From: Agrostemma githago
Lineage: Eukaryota > Streptophyta > Magnoliopsida > Caryophyllales > Caryophyllaceae
Direction of reading: 5' to 3'
Assembly: GCA_958450325.1 (NCBI GenBank)
Contig: OY288242.1
Span: 1,674,001-1,738,000 of the forward strand
DNA: 64,000 bases
Both the position numbers and the translations under genes were made by a program. Position 1 is the first letter of the stretch. Every line of letters starts with the position of its first letter. The notes under the pieces are model-generated. The model did not search any database and had not been told where the DNA came from. It saw only the letters and a list, made by a program, of their open reading frames with translations. Below, piece after piece: positions 45,201 through 55,122 of this stretch.

Positions 45201-47459
45201 TTATTTGATCATCGTCCATTTAAGGCACTAACGTTTTGTTTCTAGAGATGAACTGTTAGGAACATCATATATTCATATCAGGTTACCTCTAAGTGTTTAA
45301 AAGGTATTTCCTTAGGAGATTCCAAGAGGCCTTCAATATTGTCACCACCCATGACTTTAATCCTTCCATCTCTGATACATGAAGACACAAATATGAGAGA
45401 TTGTTACAAAAATTTAAAATGCATCCATCCACTTCCAGAGTCCAGACACAGCAAATAACAAGATGACTTCTATTCCTGAGATTTTAAAGTATATAAGCAT
45501 ACAGACGCATAACTAATCGTGCCACACTGAAGTATAACTTTGATGTGAACGATTATAGCCTTCATCCATGTTTTTGTACGCTTTCACAGGATTATGCATG
45601 TACTGCATCTGAATGAATTTTGTTGGTTCTTATTTTGCGGCATCCATGAATAAACTTCCACTTAAAATCTTTCCTTTTTATTCATGTATCTTACTTGTGG
45701 AGTTTTGGTCATTATGATGTGTTGTCCCATATCTTTCATTAACTTGCATTTCTACTTAAATCTTACCTTGTTCCTTTATTTTTGTGGAAAACAAACTAAG
45801 TTTTTTCACATGGACTTTGGATGCGATACCTATTACCTACATAAATCATGGACAATAGTAGAATACTCACAGTGTTCCAATGGCCAAAATCTGCTGAACG
45901 GGATCGTGAGCAAGGCGAGATGCAGTAGAAGGGATCCCATAATGACTAATAACTCGTGGATTTAAGTCAATCAGCGCCTCCTTCTTCAGTGAATGAGAGC
46001 CACCCTATTCGTTTCGTAATAGATGAAGAAAATTATTAATAACATTAAATGAGCATAAAACATCCGCTTCATCCATAATTCACAATTTGCATGACCCCTT
46101 GAGGTACTAGGGTAATGTTGTTTTTTTGGTAGTAAAAAACTCTGGGATTCCATAACGTAAGAGCCAGAATTAGAGCAGGAGGTCAGGCATTGGTGAGGGT
46201 AAGAACATAAAGGGGTCAAAAGCACCCAAGGAAATAAGGGGCTGTATTTCAAGGAATGTAGAGCCATGAATGTTTCAACAACCATAGCTCCAAAGTTAAA
46301 TGTACTAGGAAGAGATGAAAAGGGGAAGGAGGGGCGGAGAAGTGTTAATGTCAAAAGGGAATTTATATAATGACAGTAGCTTGACAAAAGCGTTGTCAAG
46401 ATACATATAGTTCCCTTATATTTATGAAAACATTTAGACACATAACAATAGACTAACATAGATTGAAGCTTGTGATAAAACTACGCACTGTCAGAGCCAA
46501 ACATTCCATAGTATGGGGTCATTTCAGTTCAGTAATATGTAACCTAAGCTATAATTATTACTCCCGTATTTATTTTCAAAACAACCAAATTCATCAGAGT
46601 AAACATCGCTCGCCTAAAATTCTGTGGGTTCTCAAGACACCTTCACACCACTGAAACCCCCCAATCATTACTCTACAAGAAACAGCTAATCAAATTCAAG
46701 GTGGCAAAAAGATACACCAGCTACCAGTTTATAACCTTGGACGAAGTTGGTACGAAATTCGTCCACTTCCAAAGACCGAAGAAGGTTCCAATGTTCCATC
46801 CTAGAACATTAAGATACGGAGGGAGTAGTAGTATTCTCTCCTTATGTCGCAAATGTGGTACACTCACATCACATGTGAGTTTTTCACTTGAGCAACAGTA
46901 GTCATTAGTCATCTTCACACTCTGAACTATAGTAAACAATTCCCATTTTCATGCAGGGGTGAATCCAGAGTTAAAATTTTAGGGGTAGCGAGTTCATCAT
47001 ATTTGCTTACTATATATGAAGTTGCGCTACTTTTACTAACTTTGGAATAGCAAAAGTCGATAATCTTAATCAATTCTAATCTTTTAAGTTTGGGGTAGCG
47101 AATGCTACCCTTTGCTACTAGCTAGATTCCCTTCTCTTTCCATGAAACTCAACCATATCAACATTTCAACCGAATAATGATCAACAACAACAACAACAAA
47201 AGGGACGGTAAGGGTATCATTCTATTGAGATTATCAACATTTCTACAACCCAGAAACTGCATATTTCAACAACAAAAAAGCACTGTAAGTGAATCGTAAA
47301 TAATGATCACAATCTCCAATTCCTGGATACACAGTTCAAATTGATAAAACCCTAACAATGATCAAAGAAGAGGAAAAAGGGGGCAGAGATACAAATATTG
47401 TTGAAAGTATAAATTACCTGAGACCCAGAAGACTGTTTGTTGAACAATTTGGTGAACAT
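36223..47459 (-). CDS. Tomosyn/LLGL-like WD40 protein with C-terminal R-SNARE-like domain
   Basis: 24 exons (minus): 47459-47418, 46004-45871, 45371-45287, 44781-44728, 44656-44565, 44281-44178, 43799-43724, 43184-42731, 42269-41934, 41601-41398, 41114-41016, 40932-40860, 40172-40045, 39748-39457, 39145-38925, 38789-38665, 38298-38181, 37636-37581, 37469-37382, 37236-37050, 36970-36902, 36832-36732, 36653-36570, 36330-36223. They sum to 3330 nt (1109 residues), in frame throughout. The N-terminal part has WD40 repeats (HYGIPSTASRLAHDPVQQIL, IVALCWASLDGSVAAVGYDD, LYVAGYKDSTVRIWDA). The C-terminus (EKLDRIGQNSEELRNGAEDF...KRKWW-like end) is the R-SNARE-like coil of tomosyn proteins, which bind plasma-membrane syntaxins and restrain exocytosis. 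Nearest relative by memory: Arabidopsis At5g05570. Intron 14 begins GC instead of GT. Introns carry MITEs and a SINE piece. The transcription start is not located. Confidence 0.93.
42364..42580. mobile_element. Stowaway-like MITE in tomosyn intron 8
   Basis: Left arm CTCTCTTTGTCCACGAATAAACTT pairs with right AAGTTTATTCATTAACAGAG; TA flanks both ends. It lies fully inside the intron between exons 8 and 9. Confidence 0.7.
44366..44440 (-). mobile_element. Au-like SINE fragment in tomosyn intron 5
   Basis: The minus strand reads GGGGTAAGGCTACGGCC, then GGCGGGAGCCGTTGAGGCAC and TTGGGTATTTTTGTTG, resembling the 3' half of the plant Au SINE (GGGGTAAGGCTGCG...GCGGGAGCC...GGGT-T-run). The 5' tRNA-like part is not evident. 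Confidence 0.5.
46561..46824. mobile_element. Stowaway-like MITE in tomosyn intron 1
   Basis: Left end CTCCCGTATTTATTTTC and reverse of the right end CTCCCTCCGTATCTTAATG; TA at both flanks. The arms are diverged. Confidence 0.5.
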
Positions 47460-47745
47460 GATGAGAATCAATGGTGAATTACGTAGCTTAGCATCATAAA
47501 TGTGAAACTTTTGTATGTTTTACGACTGAATTATGTATATACAAAATCGCAAATTCGAAATTAGGAAGTCAATAATAATAATAATAATAATGGATATATT
47601 TCCAGAAAACAAAAGTTAATTTGGATTGAGAGAGATAAAGAATCAAAGTTTGATTCGAAATCGTGGTTGGTAATTGTGGAAGAGACGGAATTTGGAATGA
47701 GTATGGTAATTCCGTTGAAATGTTGTGTCCCATTATCGGATGGGT

Positions 47746-47903
47746 GGGTCAAATAATACCATTTGGTTAGAAAAAATAAGACTGATCGTTAGCACATGAT
47801 TTTGTTTTTATCTATTCGAATGAGTATTATTTGACCCGTGATCTATTCGAATGAATATTATTTGACCCGTACACATTGGTGACAGATAATTCCGTCACAA
47901 ACA
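47746..47903 (-). mobile_element. MITE-like repeat, GACGGAT family, copy D (inverted)
   Basis: Its reverse complement carries GTGACGGAATTATCTGTCAC, GGGTCAAATAATATTCATTC, GATAAAAACAAAATCATGTG and ACCAAATGGTATTATTTGAC in the order seen in copies A and C, with one internal 39-bp duplication (GTGATCTATTCGAATGA unit). Confidence 0.7.
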
Positions 47904-48430
47904 AAAATTTATTCGTGGGAGCAGGTATCATTGGTTAATCATGCATCACGTAATGGACTGATATCAACTAATCCACAAAAAAATTAATCTAAAAAAAATC
48001 AACTAATCCATTCAGTAAAGTAGGGTAGGAAGCGAGTAAGTTGAGCTATTTAACCAAAACCAAAATAAAAGTTAATGATTATTTGTGTTTGAGTATCTTT
48101 CTTATTAAAAAAAATACAGTAATTGTCTAGGGAACATAAATTCGACAAGACGACAAGCGGTGTAGATAATACTTCTATATACTACGGAATACGGAGTACA
48201 AGTTAATGAATTGGAGAAAGTCGGTATCGTGGAATTACGTAGGTTATAGCGACAACTTTCGGGTATAGTGGTAAGTCTGGTAACCACACAACAGGTCCTA
48301 GACACTTTCGATCTTACTAGGTCGATGTACTATTCATGCTTAAACGACACATGTTCCGGACTTTCGATCATTGGGATGAAATTAGCAAGTTTATTGAACG
48401 ATTATGGCCAACAAGCACAAACTAATACTA

Positions 48431-48650
48431 CTCCCTCCCTCCTTAAGATTTTTCCACTTTCCTTAAAAGGAAACTCCACTAAGATTTTTCCACTTCAAAA
48501 CTTTCTTTATTCATCCAATTTACTTTCTTTCTATTGATTACTTTTCGTGATTTGACTTCTTGAACCCCACCAAACAATTTACCACCATTCATTATCGATT
48601 TCTTAATCCATGTGCCATATTGAAGTGGGAACGTCAAGGGGTGGAGGGAG
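48431..48650. mobile_element. Stowaway-like MITE
   Basis: Begins CTCCCTCCCTCCTTAAGATT and ends GGGGTGGAGGGAG, with TA at both ends. A 26-bp segment around AAGATTTTTCCACTT is duplicated inside. Confidence 0.65.
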
Positions 48651-48755
48651 TAGTATGTTATGAGTATCAAGTATGGATCATAATTAATCCCAACAACACC
48701 CAAATTACCAAAATAACTTACATGCATAAACTACCCTACAAGGTCCCGACCTTAA

Positions 48756-49302
48756 TGATGCACCTACTTTAGATCTGCAATATAAAAACAAGAAATGATG
48801 TAAATCAATGCTAGTATTGTGGTAGTATATGAATAAAGCTGTTCAATTCTGATGAATTGATAGGCTTGCATAAAAGTGAGGACTGCAGTAAACTGATGTG
48901 AGAAAAGTTGCTTGGTTCCTTACCATAAAACGTAAATAGAAAGATTAAGCCAAGGGAAGGTTGATTTCATTAATTGATGATGATCTAATACATTTGATCA
49001 GCTATTTATATGCTGTAAATACTTGGGCATCAAGCCAATGCAACGGTAATAAGATGCTAATTCATGATAAACTGCAATAAGACAAATTATGAGCCTAAAT
49101 GCTAGTACATCCTCCATGTGCTGTACGTACTTGTATTCCCTTAGCTGTCATTGTATCTCCCTTGGTGATTATCTCTTGGTGACTCATCAATCCCATGTGC
49201 ACCATTCTTCTCCCCTTATCAGTTGCTTGCTCTCCTTCCATTCTCAAGCTATTTTCTTGCGCGCCAATTAAATTAACAGTCATTTCAGCTTGGGTTGTAT
49301 CA
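48756..49302 (-). repeat. 3' LTR of the chromovirus
   Basis: 547 bp; shares TGATGCACCTACTTTAGATC and TTTCAGCTTGG-TTGTATCA ends with the right LTR. Confidence 0.95.
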
Positions 49303-49329
49303 TTACCTTCCTCTTCAAAGGATCCTTGT

Positions 49330-52300
49330 CCACAAGGATCAAACTTGGGAAACTTGTGTTGTAGGTCGAATAAAAATTCCCATTGTACATCCTCTATCTC
49401 AGAATTATGTCATTTAACTAGGACTTTAGTTGCCATTACTCTACCTCTTTTAACAGATTTCTTAGCAAGTATTAGCTCAGGTTCTCTTGACACATTCTGA
49501 TCTTCAGGAAGACTAGGTATTGTGAGAGGGGGGTCATAACACCTTTTGAGCATAGATACGTGGAAAGTGTGGTGGATTTTTGCTGTTAAGGGCAACTCTA
49601 ATTTGTAAGCAACAGCACCAACTTTACTCAATATTTTGTAAGGACCATAGTACCTTTTTGCCAACTTTTGATTACTTCTCTGAGCAACAGAAACCTGCCT
49701 GTAGGGTTGTAACTTTAGGTAAACAAATTCACCTGACTGGAATTCCCTTTCACTCCTTCCCTTATCTGCTTGTTGCCTCATTCGGTTCTGGGCTTTTGCC
49801 AGGTTTAGTTTGATGGCTTGCAAGGCTTCTTCCCTGTCCAAAAGACATCTATCCACCGCATCAACCTTGCTCTCTCCTGCTAAATATGGGAGATGTATAG
49901 GAGGTGGTTGCCCAAACATAACTTCATAAGGTGAAGCCTTAAAAGATGTATGGTAAGATGTGTTGTACCAATATTCTGCTGAAGGAAGCCACTTACACCA
50001 ATCGGTGGGGGTTTCATGGCAAAAACACCTTAGGTAGGTCTCCAAACACCTGTTGAGTACTTCAGTCTGCCCATCAGATTGGGGGTGATAGGCAGAAGAC
50101 ATATTCAAATCCACACCTTGCACCATAAAGAGCTTCTGCCAGAAATTACTCATGAAAATTGTATCCCTATCCGAGACTATACTCTGTGGCATTCCATGGT
50201 GTTTGTAAACAAAATCAAAGTAAGATTGGGCCACTTCAGTAGAGGAATAAGGATGGCTTAAGGGTATAAAATGAGCAACCTTTGAAAGCCTATCAACAAC
50301 TACCAATATAGAATTGTTTCCTATGGACTTAGGCAACCCATCAATAAAGTCCATGCTAATATCAGTCCATAAGGCAGCAGGAATAGGTAATGGTTGTATC
50401 TTTCCCGGATATGCAGCAACATCATATTTGCACTGCTGGCAAACAGCACATCTATGTATATACTCCTGGACATCTCTTTTCATTCCTCTCCAGTAAAATT
50501 TCTGCTTAATTCTCTGATAAGTTGCCTCAATTCCAGAATGGCCAGCTTGCATATTATCATGCATCAAAGATATAATCCTTTGTTGTAACCCTTCATGATT
50601 CCCTACCACTAGTTTTCCCTTCCTTTTTAGTTGATCTCCCCTCCAAGAATAGTATTTATGAGAATTAGGGTTCTCCTGCAATTACTTAATTATGGTTGCT
50701 AGCCCTTGATCTTCTTTCCATGCCTGTTGTAGCATGGTATACAAATTAGTACTGATGGTGCTAATGTGTAGTTCATACAGCTCTGAACTAGAGACCCTTG
50801 AAAGAGCATCAGCTACTGTATTTTCCTTCCCTTTTTTTGTACATTATCTCATAATCATATCCCATCAATTTGGCTAACCATTTTTGTTGAAGAGGATTGG
50901 TGATTCTTTGATCAAGAAGGTATTTGAGGCTTTGATGATCGGTTTTTATTATGAATTTTCCCTCTACCAAATACTGGCTCCACGCCCGCAAGGGTGGAGC
51001 CTAGTGGTTAAAACATGTGGCTACAACCCCATGGGTCTCAGGTTCAAGCCCCTGCAAGAGCGTTCTTGTGGGAGTTGTATTGCTTGAGGCTATGCCATCT
51101 AGACTTCGAGCCTGTCGTCCAAAGGGCGGCTTACATGGTGTGCGTGGTTTGCAGGCTATTGCGTACACCCGGGGGTTTACCCAGAGCGCACCAAAGGTAG
51201 CGGCTGCGGGTTCCCTCGTCACCAAAAAAAAATGATAATAATACTGGCTCCACTTGGTAACAACATGGATGATAGCCAGTAATTCCATCTCATAGATGGA
51301 CATAGCTTGATGTTTTGGGGCTAGGGCCTTGCTAATAAAGGCTATAGGGTGGTTATTCTGCATCAGGATCGCTCCTATGCCATGGCCAAAAGCATCTGTT
51401 TCAATCACAAAGGGCATTGAGAAATTATACATAGCCAGAACAGGTGCTGTTGTCATAGCAGCCTTTAATTCTTCAAATGCTTTTTGAGCCAATTCTTGCC
51501 AATGGAATGCATTCTTTCTTAATAAACTGGTCAGGGGTTTGCTAATAATCCCATAGCCTTTGATAAACCTCCTGTAATACCCCGTTAACCCTAGAAAACC
51601 TCTTAGCTGTTTAAGTGTTTTAGGTGTAGGCCAATTCTTCACAGCTACAATTTTATTTGGATCTGTAGCTACCCCTTCCTTTGATATAATATGACCCAAA
51701 TACTCTATTTTGACAACCCCAAAGCTACATTTACTGGCTTTTGCATACAAGGTATTATCTCTCATAAGTTGCAGCACCAAACTTAGATGTTGGAGATGTT
51801 CCTTCCATCCTGTGCTATAGACTAGAATGTCATCAAAAAACACAAGCACAAATTTCCTTAAGTATGGCTGAAAAACCTTGTTCATGAGACTTTGGAAGGT
51901 GGAAGGTGCATTAGTTAAGCCAAAAGGCATAACTAGGTACTCGTAGTGGCCATTATGAGTCCTAAAAGCAGTTTTATAGACATCTTCAGGTGCCATTCGA
52001 ATCTGATGAAACCCAGCCCTTAAGTCTATTTTAGAGTAAAATCTTGACCCATGTAATTCATCTAACAGCTCTTCAATCAAGGGTATGGGGAACTTATCTT
52101 TGATGGTCTGCTTACTAAGAGCTCTATAATCCACACACATCCTCCATGAACCATCTTTCTTTTTTACTAAAACCACAGGAGATGCATAGGGGCTAGTACT
52201 ATGCTTGATAACTCCATTCTCCATTAATTCCTTGGTTAGGGACTCAATAATATCCTTCTGCACCATAGAAGCCCTGTATGGTCTTATGTTCACCGGTTCT

Positions 52301-52875
52301 GACCCAGCATTAAGTACGATTCTATGATCATGACCATCCCTTAGTGGAGGGAGTCCTTTAGGTTCCTCAAAAACTTGGCCGAACTGCTTCAGAAGGTTAT
52401 GTAGCCCTTTCTGCTCTTCTTCTTCCTGAGTAAGTTGTAGGGCAAAAAAGTCGGTGGTAGGCTCATATAAATGAATCATAGCCAACTGAGCTCCACTCTG
52501 AATCTCCTTATCCATATTCTTTAGTTCCTTAACATTGGAAGGTTGTGAGCCCTTGAGGACATGCCTCTTTCCTTCAAAGTTAAATTCCATTGTCAGCTGT
52601 TTAAAATCCCAAGTAATGGGTCCTAATGTTTCAAGCCACTGGATCTCTAATACAGCATCACAACTGCCTAGAGGAAGTACAAAGAAATCTGCTATGAAGT
52701 CAGTATTTCGTATTCTCCATTTAAGGTCATGTATTGCATACGAACACATAAGTTTTCCCCCATTAGCCACAGATAAATTAAACCCTGGTATTGGTTTCAT
52801 TTGTAGCCCCAATTTCCTCACCATATTAGCATCCAAAAAATTGTGTGAGCTACCACTATCTACCAGTATACTCAT
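49330..52875 (-). pseudogene. Chromovirus pol (protease, RT, RNase H, integrase, chromodomain), broken
   Basis: The frame from 52875 shows the aspartic protease motif (VDSGSSHNFLD), reverse transcriptase (PYRASMVQKD, WRMCVDYRALSK, LVFFDDILVYS) and the RNase H start (VIETDAFGHGIGAILM). It is then interrupted at 51240 by a SINE. Beyond the SINE, RNase H resumes (IIKTDHQSLKYLLDQRI) and runs into a frameshift near 50825 and a stop near 50685. From 50681 comes the integrase (HRCAVCQQCKYD zinc-finger end, DFIDGLPKS, IVSDRDTIF, YHPQSDGQTEVLNRCLE), followed by a chromodomain cut by a stop where a conserved tryptophan is expected (VLVK-stop, 49410). Similarity continues past that stop toward the LTR. 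No functional polyprotein is possible. Confidence 0.93.
50984..51239 (+). mobile_element. SINE nested in the chromovirus RNase H region
   Basis: A 256-bp insert with 14-bp flanking duplications AATACTGGCTCCAC (50970-50983 and 51240-51253). Near its 5' end it has an A-box-like TGGAGCCTAGTGGTTAAAA and 30 bp later a B-box-like GGTTCAAGCCC, the internal polymerase III promoter of tRNA-derived SINEs. It ends in nine A plus TGATAAT. It lies antisense to the host element and explains the loss of pol homology at this point. Confidence 0.92.
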
Positions 52876-52911
52876 AGTTTTCCTCCCTATCTACCCTGGG
52901 ATTCGCATTGT

Positions 52912-53925
52912 CTAGCATTGAGATTTTCCAGCTAGAGCCTGGATAGAAATTTGTGCCATCTGAGATTCACTCTCCTTCTCATGTTCCTCTTCCTCTTCTT
53001 CCTCTTGTTGTGCTTCTATGTCTTCCTCTAAGACAAAGAGTTGCCTTTTGTTTTTGCAAACATGGGAGGGTGTAAACTTCTCATCACAATAGAAGCATAA
53101 GCCTTTAGATTTTTTCTCCTTCATCTCGGCATTATAAGGCCTATATCTTAAAGATGGTTTTGAGGTGGATGGTGTGAACTGGAAAGGCTTTCTTTGGGGA
53201 ATAAGAGGTGTTTTTGTGTGGTTAGGTGTGAAGGGTGTTTTTGTGGGGGTAGCTAAGACAGCAGGTTTGGATGAATTAAAGGTAGAGAGGTTGTTTTTGT
53301 AGTGGGGTTTTGATTGTAAAGCAAGAGCTGTTTCCGGTAACTTAGCTAGGCCATAGGCCAGCTCGGCTATAGTTTTTGGCTTTAGCATTCGTACCATCAC
53401 ATATATTTTATCTGTCAAGCCAGTCAAAAAACAACTGAGGGCGTATTCTGGCTGTAACTCCAACTTGCTAATTAACACATCAAAGGCATCATGGTAATCT
53501 TGAACAAAAGATTTTTGCTTTAACTCCAAAAGCTCGGACATGGGATCCTCTTGGACATCCCCAAATCTAGCTTTGATGGCCTCCTGATACTCTTCCCAAC
53601 CCAATGCTCCTTCCGTTTTCCTGTTTTTATTGAAGGCCTGATGCCAGGAGAGGGCCTTAGCTTCTAGGTGCATAGCTGCGTAAGTGACTTTAGTCGTACT
53701 GTCAACATCAGTAACAGAGAAAAACTGTGTTGTTTTAAAAAGCCAGTCAGTCACATCCTCCCCATTAAAAGTAGGAAACTTTATAGTGGGTGATCTGACC
53801 ATGGTGTTAGCACCTCTTGTACCCTTGCCAGAGTTGAGGGCCAATGTTGAAAGTGTCTGTATTAGAGTGCTTACTTGCTCCTTAAGAATTTTGACATCTT
53901 CAGCTATTTCTGTTGTATTTGTCAT
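52912..53925 (-). pseudogene. Chromovirus gag
   Basis: Start ATG at 53925 (MTNTTEIAEDVKILKEQV). The capsid/retrotransposon gag domain is clear (IKFPTFNGEDVTDWLFKTTQ, AMHLEAKALSWHQAF, ALSCFLTGLTDKI), followed by a zinc-knuckle-like CFYCDEKFTPSHVC and an acidic tail. The frame ends at a TAG at 52912. A second in-frame stop lies between here and the protease motif, which shares the same frame, so the ancestor had one continuous gag-pol frame. Two point stops have broken it. The open frame upstream of 53925 reaches into the LTR and is not needed. Confidence 0.9.
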
Positions 53926-54100
53926 GGTCTTTTTTCTTTTTGTTGGTGTGGGTTTGGAAATTTTTGTATTTTTTGTATAAAGGAAAAATGAAGAATTAAA
54001 TATTTTTGTGTTTTTCTTTGGGTTTTTGCGCAAACTTTCTCTAATTGTGAAGAATAAAAAAAAGTCACATGTCAAAGGAAAAAAGAGCTCTGATAGCAAT

Positions 54101-54647
54101 TGATGCACCTACTTTAGATCTGCAATATAAAAACAAGAAATGATGTAAATCCATGCTAGTATTGTGGTAGTATATGAATAAAGTTGTTCAATTCTGATGA
54201 ATTGATAGACTTGCATAAAAGTGAGGACTGCAGCAAACTGATGTGAGAAAAGTTGCTTGGTTCCTTACCATAAAACGTAAATAGAGAGATTAAGCCAAGG
54301 GAAGGTTGATTTCATTAATTGATGATGATCTAATACATTTGATCAGCTATTTATATGTTGTAAATACTTGGGCATCAAGCCAATGCAACGGTTATAAGAT
54401 GCTAATTCATGATAAACTGCAATAAGACAAATTATGAGCCTAAATGCTAGTACATCCTCCATGTGTTGTACGTACTTGTATTCCCTTAGCGGTCATTGTA
54501 TCTCCCTTGGTGATTATCTCTTGGTGACTCATCAATCCCATGTGCACCATTCTTCTCCCCTTATCAGTTGCTTGTTCTCCTTCCATTCTCAAGCTATTTT
54601 CTTGCGCGCCAATTAAATTAACAGTCATTTCAGCTTGGATTGTATCA
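54101..54647 (-). repeat. 5' LTR of the chromovirus
   Basis: 547 bp, about 98% identical to 48756-49302 by hand count. Confidence 0.95.
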
Positions 54648-55122
54648 CTTAAATATCACACATCAAACTCCATCAACCCAAATCTTTGTTTGTCCTCAAG
54701 CAAACGCATCATCAAATATGACAAAGAACAAGAGCAACATGCACCAAACAACAATGTTTGATTCAAAGACATAGATTAACGAATTCTAAAATTAGGTTTA
54801 ACATTAGATGGATCGTGAATTAACTCGGAGAGGAGTGAGCTGAGTATATTGAGTATGTGGGTTGGGAGCGAATTAGGTCAAATATTAAAATCATCGTTGG
54901 AACCTACATTTGAAAGCTCGAATCGAAAGCAAATCAAGCTTTTTCGAGTCGAGCCTTACAAATCGAATCAGATAACAACCCTTTAGCTTATCAAAATATT
55001 TCGATCATATTTTATGTTTCTTCCTGTTGATTTTTGCACGTGAAATGAGAAACCGAAACACAAGAAGCATAAACTCAATTGGAGTGTGAAGAAGAATTAC
55101 ACAACACAAGATAAATAAGGTC
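54648..55122. other. Promoter region of MYG1
   Basis: The chromovirus ends 475 bp upstream of the MYG1 start. No obvious TATA box was identified, and no other gene is seen. Confidence 0.5.

Larger units (their letters stand above)
47460..48755. other. Intergenic DNA, upstream of the tomosyn gene
   Basis: Presumed promoter and 5'UTR of the minus-strand gene near 47460-47740, with an (ATA)n tract near 47569-47590, then two MITEs. No other gene seen. Confidence 0.6.
48756..54647 (-). mobile_element. Ty3/gypsy chromovirus, complete ends, broken coding region
   Basis: 547-bp LTRs at 48756-49302 and 54101-54647 start TGATGCACC and end TTGTATCA. The 5-bp duplication CTTAA flanks the element (48751-48755, 54648-54652). 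The primer site next to the right LTR (minus strand TTGCTATCAGAGC) is close to the initiator tRNA-Met type, and GAAGAGGAAGG precedes the left LTR, so the element runs on the minus strand. The 5.9-kb length, short LTRs, single gag-pol frame and C-terminal chromodomain fit a chromovirus, perhaps Reina-like. Eleven differences between the LTRs were counted by eye (about 2%). Several stops, a frameshift and an inserted SINE make it non-functional. Confidence 0.95.
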
